From: Membranipora membranacea
Taxonomy: Eukaryota; Bryozoa; Gymnolaemata; Cheilostomatida; Membraniporidae
Assembly: GCA_914767715.1 (NCBI GenBank)
Contig: OU612065.1
Location: 30,506,001 to 30,566,000, forward strand
Direction of reading: 5' to 3'
Length of the DNA: 60,000 nucleotides
Both the position numbers and the translations under genes were made by a program. Of the stretch, positions 11,401 through 22,467 are shown piece after piece (within the stretch, counting starts at the first letter, position 1; each line of letters begins with the position of its first letter). The notes under the pieces were generated by a model. The model saw nothing but the letters and a program-made list of their open reading frames with translations, had not been told where the DNA came from and made no database searches.

Positions 11401-14400
11401 CAAGCAAGGCTAAACAAACGCAGCTATCAGAATATGTAGTAAAAGTCTGAGATAAAACGATCAACTGGTTTAGTTACATGGATGACCTACATACCGGCAC
11501 TCTGTCTGATTCTCGACTTTACAGGGGAGGTCTGAACATCAACAAAAATCTTTGCTCGCTTTCTCTCCATTGCTATATAAAGAAATCAATAGAGTTTATT
11601 GATTTTATTGTTATTTAAAGACAACGATTAGAAGTAAAGAGTAGACCTTAGTTTGAAACTTAATTCCGAGTAGTAAATTTTGCTCGCATTCAGAGTTGCT
11701 TCCCTCTTACTATCAAAGTTGGCTAGTGGTAGTGCAAGTAATAACCATAGCCATATCTATAGTCACTAATGTCTGCTAAAGACCAGTAGAAAGGAAGAAA
11801 ACTCCACATGCAGGCAAATGGTCTCACCAGGGAGGGTGGGACACCCACCACCCGCCCTGGTCCCACACTAAAAACAGATATATCAGATCAGTAAGGGACT
11901 GTTATTATACCCAGATTTTTTTTCATTGTACAGATTTATATGCAGACACTGTTACTAGGTTTTTGCATTTTTCATATTCATAATAATGCACCAAAGTTAT
12001 TGTGATGTACGAGAGACATAACATAACATACATTTGGACATCTTCATTGGAGTTGGAGTTGAGTGCTGGGGTGGAGGGAAGATGGCCGCTTGTCGATGAG
12101 AAGCAGCGATAAGATCAGCCTCATCCTCTGTAGCGCTCATACAAGCTAACAGTCTGCTACTAAGTACCTCAAACTGTCCCTTATCCAGACAAATATCCGC
12201 TGATTTTACCCTGAAAATGTAAATAGTATATTTTGGTAGTTCAATAGTCTGCAGTTAAACTATCGAAACGTTTTATAGCATCAAAATTTCAGAAACAAGC
12301 ACATAATTGCAACGAAGAGTGGAAATGTTAAGTCTTTGTTGCTCGACTAAGGTTAGGGCCGAGAAATATTACCGAATAACATAGAGAGGCTTGGGATTAT
12401 GTAATTATTATTTCTATTAATTCTCAAAAGATGGATGTGAATTCAAAAGATTTTTGCTTTGGCATACTCAAATTTAGACTAAGTTTTTCTTTGATTGTAG
12501 TGATGAGAAAAAATAGATCGCTTAATTACTTTTGCTTGATAATAATTAATACCAAATAAATAAGACTATGTCATGATATACCACTGCTCCGTATCGGGTA
12601 TATTTGTGCTCATTGAAATCTGTATAGCTCAAATATAATTGATGAGACTTTAATCTCTGAATTGCACCTCATGACAAAGTATTAGCTGAGAAAACTGATG
12701 AATCAGGGCCAACAACTCCATGCTAAGCTCAAGTACTAAACAGTCGTTTGAAGCGATTGGGACAAAATCAGGTTACGGTATCTCTCTAGTGAGCTCAGTC
12801 TAATTTAGAATACTGTTTCAATTTCATAAGCAGCAATTGGCCCAGTTTCAACTGATATCACTCTAAGTTGAGACAAGAAGATGGTACTAAAAAGGTACTG
12901 TGTTGTATACACTGCCATGAAAAGAGTACCTTTTAAGAACCTTCTCATCCCAAACTATAAGTGAAATTCAGTTGAAACTAGGCCACAAGCTCTTTAAAAA
13001 ATCAGAGCAGTATTCTGAAATAGACTTAGAACTCTAGAACTTTACAAACGCCCTGATACCGTCACAATCACTTTAATATCTACAATATCTTACATTACAG
13101 TCTGGATACTGGGATGGTCTGTAAAGTTAACATCGTAAGAGTATCCCTGATCAGCAGAGTGATTGATAGTAGCTGTGTGATAATCCTGGCTGTCTGCGGG
13201 TTTAGCGAGTACTGCGTGATTACGGGGAATCTCCTCACAAACTACCATATCACGAGAGCAAACAAACTCCGAGTTACCGTCATCATAAAATACCTGCCAT
13301 CTACAACCGGCACCAATATACAGTCACTGATATGCATGCATGATACAAGTCTATAATACAAAGATACTCTAGTATTCACAGGAGGAAAAGTTCGCCATTT
13401 TCAAAAAGGCTTGAAAGTTGAGTTAATGTTAGCTACCCCTGTTATAAACTATCTAAAAGTTTATCATTTTTTAAAAAGGCTTGAAATTGCCAACTACAAG
13501 GGTAGCTAACATTGTACTTTATATAAAGTAAAAGAGTTAAGTTAAGGTTAGCTCCAAACTCAGCTAGCCAAAATTTAGTGCTAGCTAACATTAAGTCTCC
13601 CAAACTGGCTAAACTATAGTATAGGGTTTGTTAAGGTAACTCACTTATCTGGGTGTGTGGGTGACTTAGAGATCACCCTACCGATGTAGTAATGTTTGTC
13701 GGCCCATTTAGCCACTACTCTTGAGTCTATTACAAACTCCCGAGTATGAGGTGCAGGTAAATTACGAGCTGATCTTATACTATACTTCACAGGAGATTTC
13801 GGTAGTCGTCTGGTTATAAAAAAATCAAAACAAGATGTTAAGACAGTTGAGTAGTGATATGTAATAGGTAAAAGCTGACTTGTTCCACAGAAATATAATT
13901 GATCATGTAAAATCCCATACATGGTAGCTCTCAACTGTGTATAGAATTTTACATTGATAATTGATAATCAATTTTCTTTCCGTGGAACAAGTTACGCTTT
14001 TACCTGCTATCTGGCTCTGAGATACGAACAATGTGTGTTTCTTTGTGACTTATCATTATCACTGATGTTAGGAACAGGAAGAACTCGTATAAAAGCATGG
14101 TAGCAACAGTGTTTGATAAGATAATCAAAATGAAGTGATGTTGGCTAAAGATTGCAGATATTATATAAACGCAAGGTGTAAAAAAGATGAAAGTCATTAT
14201 GGTGAATTAGAAGTAAAGTATATTGAAAAGCAATTAGAGGTTTCCGATCATTACAAAGCTGATCAGAAGAAAGTGTTCTACTATATCCCCTTCAGTACGT
14301 ATAGTTTAATTTTTTTTAATTAAATTAATTTTGAATTTAATTTAAACAATTTAATATAACAAAGCTGATAAGTACCCGGGAGTGATGGACTTTTTGCGTT

Positions 14401-17400
14401 TTCTCTTTTTACGAATCACTGTAGCACCAGTAACCCTCTGAAGGGAGAGCGGATGAGCAGATAACTCTTTCCTAAAACATGAAACCAGGCAAAGTCAACA
14501 TTCCATAGTAACCGGTTGAGCGTGGGGGACACAACCCCAGACTCATGTTTAACTGAGCATAGCAACCACAAAGGTGGTCTGAATTTGTGAAGCTTTATCT
14601 ATATTAGACTTTTACTAGCTTGTGTCAATGTAATTTTGATTTCTATTTTTAAATTTGGAAAATAAATTTCAGTAAAGGCAGTAAGTCAGACTAAGCCTAG
14701 AAAAGCATAGAAAAGTAGTTTTTATTAAGGGAGATAAAATACTTGATGAGGGCAGCTTCAGCAGAGAAAATTTAGAAAAACTGGTCCGTATTTAGAAAGA
14801 AGTCATTGATACATAGTGGTTGAATGTGAACTTCTCTCCCGTCACAATTTGTGGCTGAAAGTATTGTGAATCATCATGCGCAAACCTGACCTAATTCTGA
14901 CAGGCCAATCAGAACTCAGTAAAAGGACCGAAGATAAACTAAAACCGCTACGATTGCACAGCTATTAACATGTAAAGCTTACGAATCTCTTGATGTATCT
15001 TGTGACGGAGGTTCTGTGTCAGCGGCAGCAGCATCTTCTAAAGCTGACGTCTGATTGGCTGGAAGGATGTGTGAGCTGACGTGTGTGATTGGCTACAATA
15101 TCAGCGAATCAGCTGTGAGTTTACTGTATACCTGCTCTAATTATACTTCTACTAAGTATGAACTTCCAACCCACCAGGATTCAAACAACTCACATTCAAG
15201 ATCTGTTGTACCCTATCTACTAGCTGGCATCAACAGGCCTTTGAATATTTATTTGGGTCAAAAACACTCTGTACTTGGCGAGCAACAGAACGTAAGGGTA
15301 TTCACAGATCATCATTAATCTCATCACTGAGCTGAGGTCAGGAAGGTGGAGTGTGGCTGAAATTCTATGAGAGGAGGAGGGTCAAATGGTTGAGGGGGGG
15401 GGGGCTGTACGGAGTAACATAACATAACAATATATTCCTAACGATATTCTAGTTTTCAAAGTTTGGGATGACTTGATAATAGATATATAGTAAAGAGATG
15501 AAATAAATGTTAGCTAGCCTGTGAGAAATGTTAGCTAGCCTGTGAGAAATGGTGAACTTTTCTTCCTAAATAAAGAGAATCACATACCGATATGCCACTA
15601 AGGTTAGATAGTGTACTGTTGTTCTGAAGGTGAGTTGACTTAATCAGCTTGTTGTTGGGAGGTGATGTGTAACGAGGCTTGGCTGTAAAATGATAACTGC
15701 AGGTTAACATGCCATATATACCACTATCAAGACAAGATTTACCTGCCACAGCTACAAGATACAGGTAAACAGGTAATATATACCAATACCTAGACAGGAT
15801 ACACCTGAATTTGCATTACACAATTCTCCGTCAGGTTTTGGCGCCAGATTATTTGGTTAAATTTCTGCTTTTGCATATGCTATCATTTGGAGCAACCAAA
15901 AATAAAATTTTTGACATGGTCACAAGACACAATGTTTTGTTGCTTCTAATGATAGATCACGTGAATGAAAAATCTGATCGAAAAGGCTGAAAGAGAAATC
16001 CGCAGTGAGCCATCATGTGACGAGGTACAGACCTCAAGAAATACAAGTACCAGCTACTAGGGTGCATTAAAACTGCAGATTTTCTGTAAAATTATTTGGT
16101 CAGATTATATATAATTAGATCATGATTATTATATAAGCTATCAAATCTGGTCAAATAATCTGCAGGATAAATACACCTTGAGGTTACAGAATGAAGGTTA
16201 CAGAATGGGGTTACAGAACGAAGATGACAATTGTTACATTTGCAGATCAAAGCACAAACATTACTGTTTATCAGCTATCCACCAATTATGCAAGGTAACA
16301 TATTGCCAGATGCTGGATATTTTTCATACACACAGCGTATAATCTCACCGTTTAATGAGGCTATGATAGAATGACGCTGCTGTGTGGTGATCACCGTCTG
16401 TAGATTCTGTGATTGAGGTAGATGAGCTAGATTACCAGGAGAAGTTTTCCGCTGAGAACGATCAGCAGGTGGAGCACTCCTGTTATCTCGAGCTGACGGT
16501 ACTCGAGGGCTCACAAACAGATAGTCCTCGGCGCTTCTATGTGTCTTCAGTAAAAACTCTACAAACATGAAACTCTGACTGCGATACAAACATGAAACTC
16601 TGACTGCGATACAAACATGAAACTCTGACTGCGATACAAACATGAAACTCTGATAGTCATACCATCATGCATGGACATCAGAAATGAAGTACGGATGCTT
16701 GCTTCTAAAGAAAGGAAATAAAATATACAGTATAAAAAGCATGGGAAAAGCTAGATAATCCAGGGACCAGGCACCAGGACGCATAAATAGGCCCCGGTAC
16801 AAGAGTGGGCCCACAGATGCTCTGCCAGACCATTCATGAGGTCGGGCCAAAACCCTGCCTCAATGTGTTTAACACTGTTTAATATGTTTTAATACGACAC
16901 ATAAGTATTATAATATTTTACATGTTCATCGTACCACCTCATTGCTTTAAGCTGCCAAATAACTAACTAGCCAAGACGGATCTTACCTTGTGAGGTAGCT
17001 GAATGTCCCGATGACGAGCCTGATATGACCTCCCTATCACCAGCGTAACCAGAGCTATGAGTACCGGAGCTGGTCTGTGTAGAGCTCGGAGTCGTCACGT
17101 CTCGATCGATTGTCTCCTCATGGACCATGTTACCGTGATCGTCGTAATACCTCATCACACAGGAGGTGTAGTTTATTCTTCGGCCATCAGATAAGATTAT
17201 ACTCTAAACGATAAAATGACTCAGTCAATTCTATTTTTAGTCCTACTACAAAACCCAGGATGATAGAACTGATGCCACTTGCGATAGTCTGCAACTACAG
17301 TGCACTTCTCTTAATTCTTTATAATTCAGAACTCCTGTTAATTCAGACACGGAAATCTGGCCCCCTTCAACCAGATCTCAATGCATTCTAATGTCACCTT

Positions 17401-20400
17401 ATTCAGACTGTGCGTAATTTGGACAAATTTTTGTGTTTCCCGGAGGTTTGAATTAAGTTAACTGCATTGTAGTACGCTTTGGCCAGGTCACGGTCGGTCT
17501 TTTGCGGCGCACAATACTCAGCGCGAATTTGCTCCAGCCTGCTTGAGCCATGACAATGGTATACTTGGTATGGTACTACAATATAATTTATTCACAGTCT
17601 AACATTATAGGGGGGGGGGGGGGGTGGTACATACCCTTGATTTTTTAGGAGGAGATACCTGACTCCTCTGAGAACCTTGACTATCTCTACTGTGTTGACT
17701 CTCCTTACTTCCCTGACTTTCATTACTTGTTTGACTGTCTGTTACTTTGATATCTACATAATGAGAATAATGATGATCAACTTATCTAAACAAGATGATG
17801 ATAATGATGATGTTAACGATAGAGACACCGATGATGATAATTGTGATTGCACTTTGACTGAATCTTTTTGGCCAGAAATTTATCTCAGTGGTGTGGTAAA
17901 AATTGTGAACAATCTGATAACAGAACATGGGAGTTTACCATCATAGTGTTATCATAAAACTAAAGACTATTTAAAGCATTTTATATTCAGGCAGCTCGTT
18001 CGGTTGTAGTTATGTAAGGTTTTTATAGTGGAAAAATTAATGGCACTTCTAGAAATTATAGCTGTTTCACAGCAGTACTATGTGCCAAACTATAAAAATG
18101 GTTAGGTCTGTATGTATTCTTTAAATTCTGATATCAATTCTCCACCAGAGAGTTTGACAAGTGAAGCTCAAGTGAACTATGAGTTGTGAGTTTCACCAGT
18201 TCCAATAAAAACATTCAGACAAAATGGTTTGAAAAAGAAGAAAAAAATACCTTGGCTCTCTATTGAGTGTTTGGCTCTCTTACTGGGCGGTTTTATCTGA
18301 AACAAATCATAATATAATCTTACGCCTGGGCGCGAAGAAGTGATCTCCTTATTTTTTTATTATTCTGCTTAAAGGACGAATAAAAAAAAAGCATGTTATG
18401 AAAAGAAATAAAATATAAAGTATGAAAAAAGCGAGGGAACAGCTAGATAGTCCAGAGACTAGAGTGACAGCTGTCACACAAAATGCATCTGTGGGGTTCA
18501 TGAGCTGCTGAGGACCATGAGCTTCTCACTCCTCTGATTACGTTATTCTGGTGCGTCCCTTGGGCGGGGAGGGGGTGATAGCTTAATCTAATGCATTTGC
18601 TATAAACTCTAAACAAGTATGCCCAGAGTATAGATCTGTTATGATGGAGCTGTCACAAATATATGACGTACTCACCGGGGAATCGGGTTCCTCGTCTTCT
18701 TCTTCTTTCTCACCTAATTTATCTTTGTCTGTTTGGTCTGAAATTCAGCAAAATAATAGATCATGGAAATCGATCATTTTCGTTACCTCAAAGTATTCCC
18801 TGACAAAAGATTTGATAATAATAGATCCATAACACTGTGTGAGAAGCTTTCCCAATTGATATGGAGGCTTATCCTACAGCTTGCATGAAACAGTTTATTG
18901 GGAAATAATATGCAACTGAAATTTGACTGCAGATTAGTTTCTATATCATTTTTGATCCATTTGCCTGCATTTAGAGTTGCTTCCCCTCCACTGCAACGTG
19001 ACCAGTTGACGAGGAGCAACACCTATTCAGGAAAATTGCTCAAACTTGATTACTAGTTAATGAAACTTTTTTTGATAACATAAGAGATTCGTGTTAAATT
19101 AGAACGATATACACTATATTAAGAGATGGTTACCATATAAGAAGGTATGAGTTGTAGCTTACCGAGATCTTGAGATAGAATATCTGAGGTGAGAGCTGTA
19201 GATGAGGGTCCAGCTTTCTCCTCACTGATAACAAAGCAAGAAGAAAGAACATGAGCAAATCGGGACATTATAGGTAAGGACGTACTTCAAATCAAGGAGA
19301 CAGTATAATTACAATTTTCATGAAGTTCAGAGAAAATCAAAAAAGATAAATATCACCCATAGACTTAAAGGGTCAGTCCTATTAGAAAAGTGGTTATATT
19401 ACCCCAGTAAATCAAATATTGTGACTTCATAGGGCAAACATTTATAAAAAAGAAATTTTTGGAAAATAGCAATTAGTTTTTTTTCAATTATTCAAGCAAT
19501 GATCATAGTGGATCATAGTGGTCAGGGGCCAGGGGTCAGTGGTCAGGCAATAAATCACTATGATCCCAATTTTCAGACTTTGCAGCAGTTTTACTGCAGT
19601 AAAGTTTACAGGCTGTTTGATTTCATATGCCCTAATAACTCTTCAGTCTGAGATCTTTAAAACCATACCAAACATGGCCTTGTAGGTTGTCACTTTAATA
19701 ATAATGATATCATTTGTGTGTCATAAATCCATAGACTTAGAAATAATTGTTTTCCTCATCAAGTCTATGTATGGACATATAAATAATTCCTATGACTCAT
19801 CTTGATCACATGACTCACTCTTCTGTCTGTCTTGTTTTAATTTTCACAAAGTCTGTAGGATTTTTATCCTCAGGTTTATCATCTTGTGCTCTCGGCTTTG
19901 AAGTTACAGAACTCTGTCGTGACTGAGAGTCGATTGGAATGTCTCGAGTTAGCACCAGTTGAGTTAAGGGCCCTGTCTGAGACGCTAGCTGGCTCTGAGC
20001 GGCCGCTAAAACATCCTGAATAAAAGTAACACAGTCAAGTAATGATAAACTAAACATTGCAATTGCTTCACCTTTTAATAATCTTCCTTTGTCAATACGC
20101 TCACTGAGCAAAGTAACATCATTTCAATCTGGCGTATTCAAATATCTTTTGTTTCAATTATAACATTATCTTTTTATCTCTGCAACAAGTTTTGCCCCTG
20201 CACAATACTATAATGAAAATATCTTAACATTTTTATTTTTTTTTCTCTCTTCTCAAAGACATCCTATCTATTTCCACCTCACTGCTGAAACATTTTAACT
20301 CATCTTCAGTCTCAAGATTTCCTTTTTTTTTCGGCACTATTCGGAAAACATTCCGCTACTGGAATGAAATAGACTGCCAATAAAAGTGTAAAAAAAAAGT

Positions 20401-22467
20401 AGTGGTTTTTCCACAATTGATGGTATGGCAGATTTCTGCATTTTCTCTTTCGACATGAACAACTTTGGTACTTACTACTCATAATGTTAATGGTACCTGA
20501 GTCTCGATTGGCTGGCTCGCTGATGTGTCGGATGTAATAATGGGGGAGATGTGTATGTTTAATTCCTGAGAATATTCTTCACTGTCATTCAGTAATGGAT
20601 CAGGACCTACAGCAAACCATAACACCGTGTCATTACCCATATCAGCCTAGATCAAGCTTGATCAATTTTGCCCCCTCTAGCGTCAGCCCCCCCCCCCCTC
20701 TACTGACACTAGAGGGGGGGGCTGACGCTAGAGGGGGCAATTTCAACACTGGCAAAATGGATCAAGCTTGTTCTATATCAGACAGATTAATTAATTGGTG
20801 TAATGTTGAACTGAATATGATCTGTGTAAGCTCCAACCGGGAATCAGTTTTTTGTATCTCATCTTTCAATAATTAATTGATTAAACGGTTGATTAAAATC
20901 AAGTTGTCTTATCACATGCCACGACCCGGAGCATGGGCTGTAAAATATAAGTCAATATCTGCGCCAGGTTGCTCTCTGTTTGCAGGCAGGTCGGAGCACA
21001 CCTGGGAACCAACCAAACCCCAGTAGATGATAGACTGCAGTGGGCTTCGAACCCACTACCTTCAACATTTGTATGCTAAAGGTACGGCGCTTTGACCAAC
21101 TGAGCCACCTCCTAATTATCATTATGGTGCTCCGAGAGTGGTGAGTTCCAGTTTCAGGCTTCAATATTGTACAGCATATGTGGTTCAGTATTTACACACA
21201 ACAAATAATTCTCACCTGGTGCCTGAGGGCGGTCAGGAGTTGTCTCTGTAATGGATGTAGAGCTGATTGAACTGTACAAATCCTGTGATTGTTGCTCCTG
21301 TATAAAACAGATAAAGTAATTACCTTAAACATATAAATACTGTTATAATATGTAAATACAATTATGTATAAACAAATATTTTATACAAATACTATTATAA
21401 TATTTATAAGTTCATGGTAATTCCAATTTTTGCCGTAACGAGCAAGAAAACAAAGGTATTCAAGACCTTCATGCCCCACCAGGCAAAGCCAGCATGAATT
21501 GGATACAAGAGAGAGATGACAGAATACTAGCCAGTGTTATGGCTCTGATTGGCTAGTTGGTACCACCTAACAGCCAATAAGATCAGACCGTATACATTAC
21601 ACATACAGTGATCCATTGTATATGTAATGAGCTATGAAGAGTCTGACTACAGCAGCACTAACAAACCTGTGTATCTTTAGCTGTGCTGGTAGACTCTTGG
21701 CTGTCGTCTTTGATAGTCTTCTTTTTGTCTGCCATTTCTAAAATCAATCCAGAAGTAAATTAAATCATCCGTACAAATGATGAGAGACTGCCCATGAGCG
21801 AGGTCGACTTTTATTTAGATGACCGTGCAGATGGGTCAAATGAGGTAAAGTTTTACCATTGAAAGATTGTGTATTATATATATTATTATTATTTTATATG
21901 GAGAATACAACTGAATTTTTTTGTGACTCTTCACGCGTAAGTCAAATATTGCATTTAGTTGCATTTTAAATGATTTTATGATGAAAACAATACCTTTAGC
22001 CGCTTCGGTATCTTCTACTAAAACTAATTCGCTCTCATTCGCTTTTCCCAGTCTCTACAACAAATCACATCTATCAATAAGTGGAGCCAGGAGCAGCTTG
22101 AGGAAGGTCTCAAGCTGGACAGGGACTAACAAAACGCTTACTAAGATATTTGTTTATTTCTTGTCTATCGAAGCATTGCAATGACAATTTCTACTGGCCA
22201 CAACTTTTTGGCAGTAAAAATAACAGACTTTTAACTGTGATTAGCTATTATAATTTTTTTTATATATGAAAATGAAAGTTGTTCAGGTGGCCAGAGTGAC
22301 TGAATACATACCTGGGTTATTAGGTGAGGATAGAGGCTTTCTTGACTTTGAGTATAATTATCTAAAGGCGTCTCGAGAACTAGTAAATTATCTCCTGGAG
22401 CATCCTCTAACTCTGACAAGTCTATATCATCAAAAGAGTCTTTCAATTCACTGCCGAGGTCGCTCAT
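8438..22467 (-). CDS. TP53BP1: 53BP1 homologue: DNA double-strand-break repair scaffold with Tudor and tandem BRCT domains
   Basis: Exons, 5' to 3': 22467-22312, 22054-21994, 21737-21667, 21297-21216, 20606-20497, 20015-19819, 19224-19163, 18737-18676, 18296-18251, 17753-17659, 17203-16987, 16558-16349, 15682-15588, 15050-14983, 13809-13645, 13300-13094, 12210-12032, 11572-11495, 11058-10843, 10082-9952, 9612-9416, 9112-8967, 8619-8438. The summed length is 3033 bases, 1010 residues, about half the human protein. Residues 1-510 are low complexity with about 27 SQ/TQ sites, the substrates of ATM-type kinases. Residues 314-345 resemble the oligomerisation segment (RYYDDHGNMVHEETI). Tandem Tudor is at about 535-635 (RVVAKW, then VFYDDG), a UDR-like start at about 637 (KSADICLD), BRCT1 at about 735-905 (FSGYVF, YLWIERCY, LPAGVEI) and BRCT2 at about 910-1005 (VTHEWAIQRLI). 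Start ATG is 22467; a second in-frame ATG lies five codons upstream. Confidence 0.93.
10350..10800. repeat. Dispersed repeat, copy 1 (second copy near 35860-36890)
   Basis: Blocks such as CACTAATTCTTG, AAATTTCGTA, CAACCCGCCACATG, GGGTGTAACCCTCC and ATATGGCCTTGA, then a GTGAGAAAACAACC end, recur in the same order at 35860-36890. This is an old transposon copy in a TP53BP1 intron. No ORF remains. Confidence 0.6.
10530..10621. repeat. 13-bp tandem repeat, seven copies
   Basis: The unit GTTAATCAAATTT is repeated seven times without change, in a TP53BP1 intron. The last copy leads into TTTGTGAAC. Confidence 0.95.
12750..13076. repeat. Imperfect foldback element in TP53BP1 intron
   Basis: Left-half motifs (CAGGTTACGGTATC, TAGAATACTG, CAGTTTCAACTGA, GGTACTAAAAAGGTACT) reappear as complements in the right half (GATACCGTCAC, CAGTATTCTGA, TCAGTTGAAACTA, AGTACCTTTTAAG). 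The layout is that of a degenerate palindromic MITE of about 330 bp. Confidence 0.65.
13094..13809 (-). other. Tandem Tudor domain exons of the 53BP1 homologue
   Basis: Exon 13809-13645 encodes SRVVAKWADKHYYIGRVI and exon 13300-13094 continues WQVFYDDG and then the second Tudor fold (YHTATINHSADQGYSYDVNF). They join through a phase-2 intron whose acceptor (GTTGTAG) was placed by alignment. By my alignment, cage residues equivalent to human W1495, Y1502 and D1521 are kept, F1519 is Tyr and Y1523 is Asn, so dimethyl-lysine reading is plausible. Confidence 0.85.
13540..13640. repeat. GCTAGC-rich dispersed repeat, second copy
   Basis: Contains CAGCTAGCCAAAATTTAGTGCTAGCTAACATTAAGT in pieces (shown by AGTGCTAGCTAAC) and AACTGGCTAAACTA, matching the reverse of the copy at about 1190-1265 and the copy at 48840-48970. 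It ends near the donor of the Tudor exon at 13645. Confidence 0.5.
16075..16175. repeat. Inverted repeat around AT-rich loop
   Basis: CTGCAGATTTTCTGTAAAATTATTTGGTCAGATT on the left is mirrored by AATCTGGTCAAATAATCTGCAG on the right (key shared arm ATTATTTG plus CTGCAG). A palindromic MITE remnant in a TP53BP1 intron. Confidence 0.6.
16561..16653. repeat. 25-bp tandem repeat abutting a TP53BP1 3' splice site
   Basis: Units start at 16561, 16586, 16611 and 16636; the first three are identical and the last is partial. On the coding (minus) strand each unit ends CATGTTTGTA. The unit next to the exon supplies the acceptor CATGTTTGTAG at 16559-16560, so the splice site is built from the repeat. 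Confidence 0.9.
20666..20770. repeat. C/G-tract hairpin with flanking direct repeats
   Basis: A perfect stem (arm TTGCCCCCTCTAGCGTCAGC plus a C tract) closes at 20742 on its complement, with a short loop holding a second smaller complement (CTAGAGGGG). ATCAAGCTTG occurs on both sides (20651-20660 and 20761-20770). It lies just upstream of the TP53BP1 exon at 20497-20606. Confidence 0.8.
20930..21113 (-). mobile_element. tRNA-derived SINE
   Basis: On the minus strand the head reads GGAGGTGGCTCAGTTGG (A box, complement at 21096-21107) and about 40 bases on GGGTTCGAAGCCC (B box, complement at 21042-21054), as in RNA polymerase III internal promoters. A non-tRNA body with TACTGGGGTTTGG and GTGCTCCGACC follows. 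No intact tRNA cloverleaf is present. It sits in a TP53BP1 intron in the gene's own orientation. The tail boundary is uncertain. Confidence 0.8.

Larger units (their letters stand above)
16349..22467 (-). other. SQ/TQ cluster region of the 53BP1 homologue, spread over small exons
   Basis: Reading the spliced exons gives about 26 S/T-Q dipeptides before the Tudor exons, plus one at 14983-15050. The exon at 17753-17659 alone carries six SQ sites in 31 codons (DSQT, ESQG, ESQH, DSQG, GSQR, RSQ). In vertebrate 53BP1 such sites are phosphorylated by ATM and recruit RIF1 and PTIP. Exons here are as short as 46 bases (18251-18296). Confidence 0.85.

Noticed and set aside
21042-21113. Functional tRNA gene
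   Set aside because: A and B boxes are present, but no acceptor stem or cloverleaf can be paired and a non-tRNA body follows; it is a SINE head.
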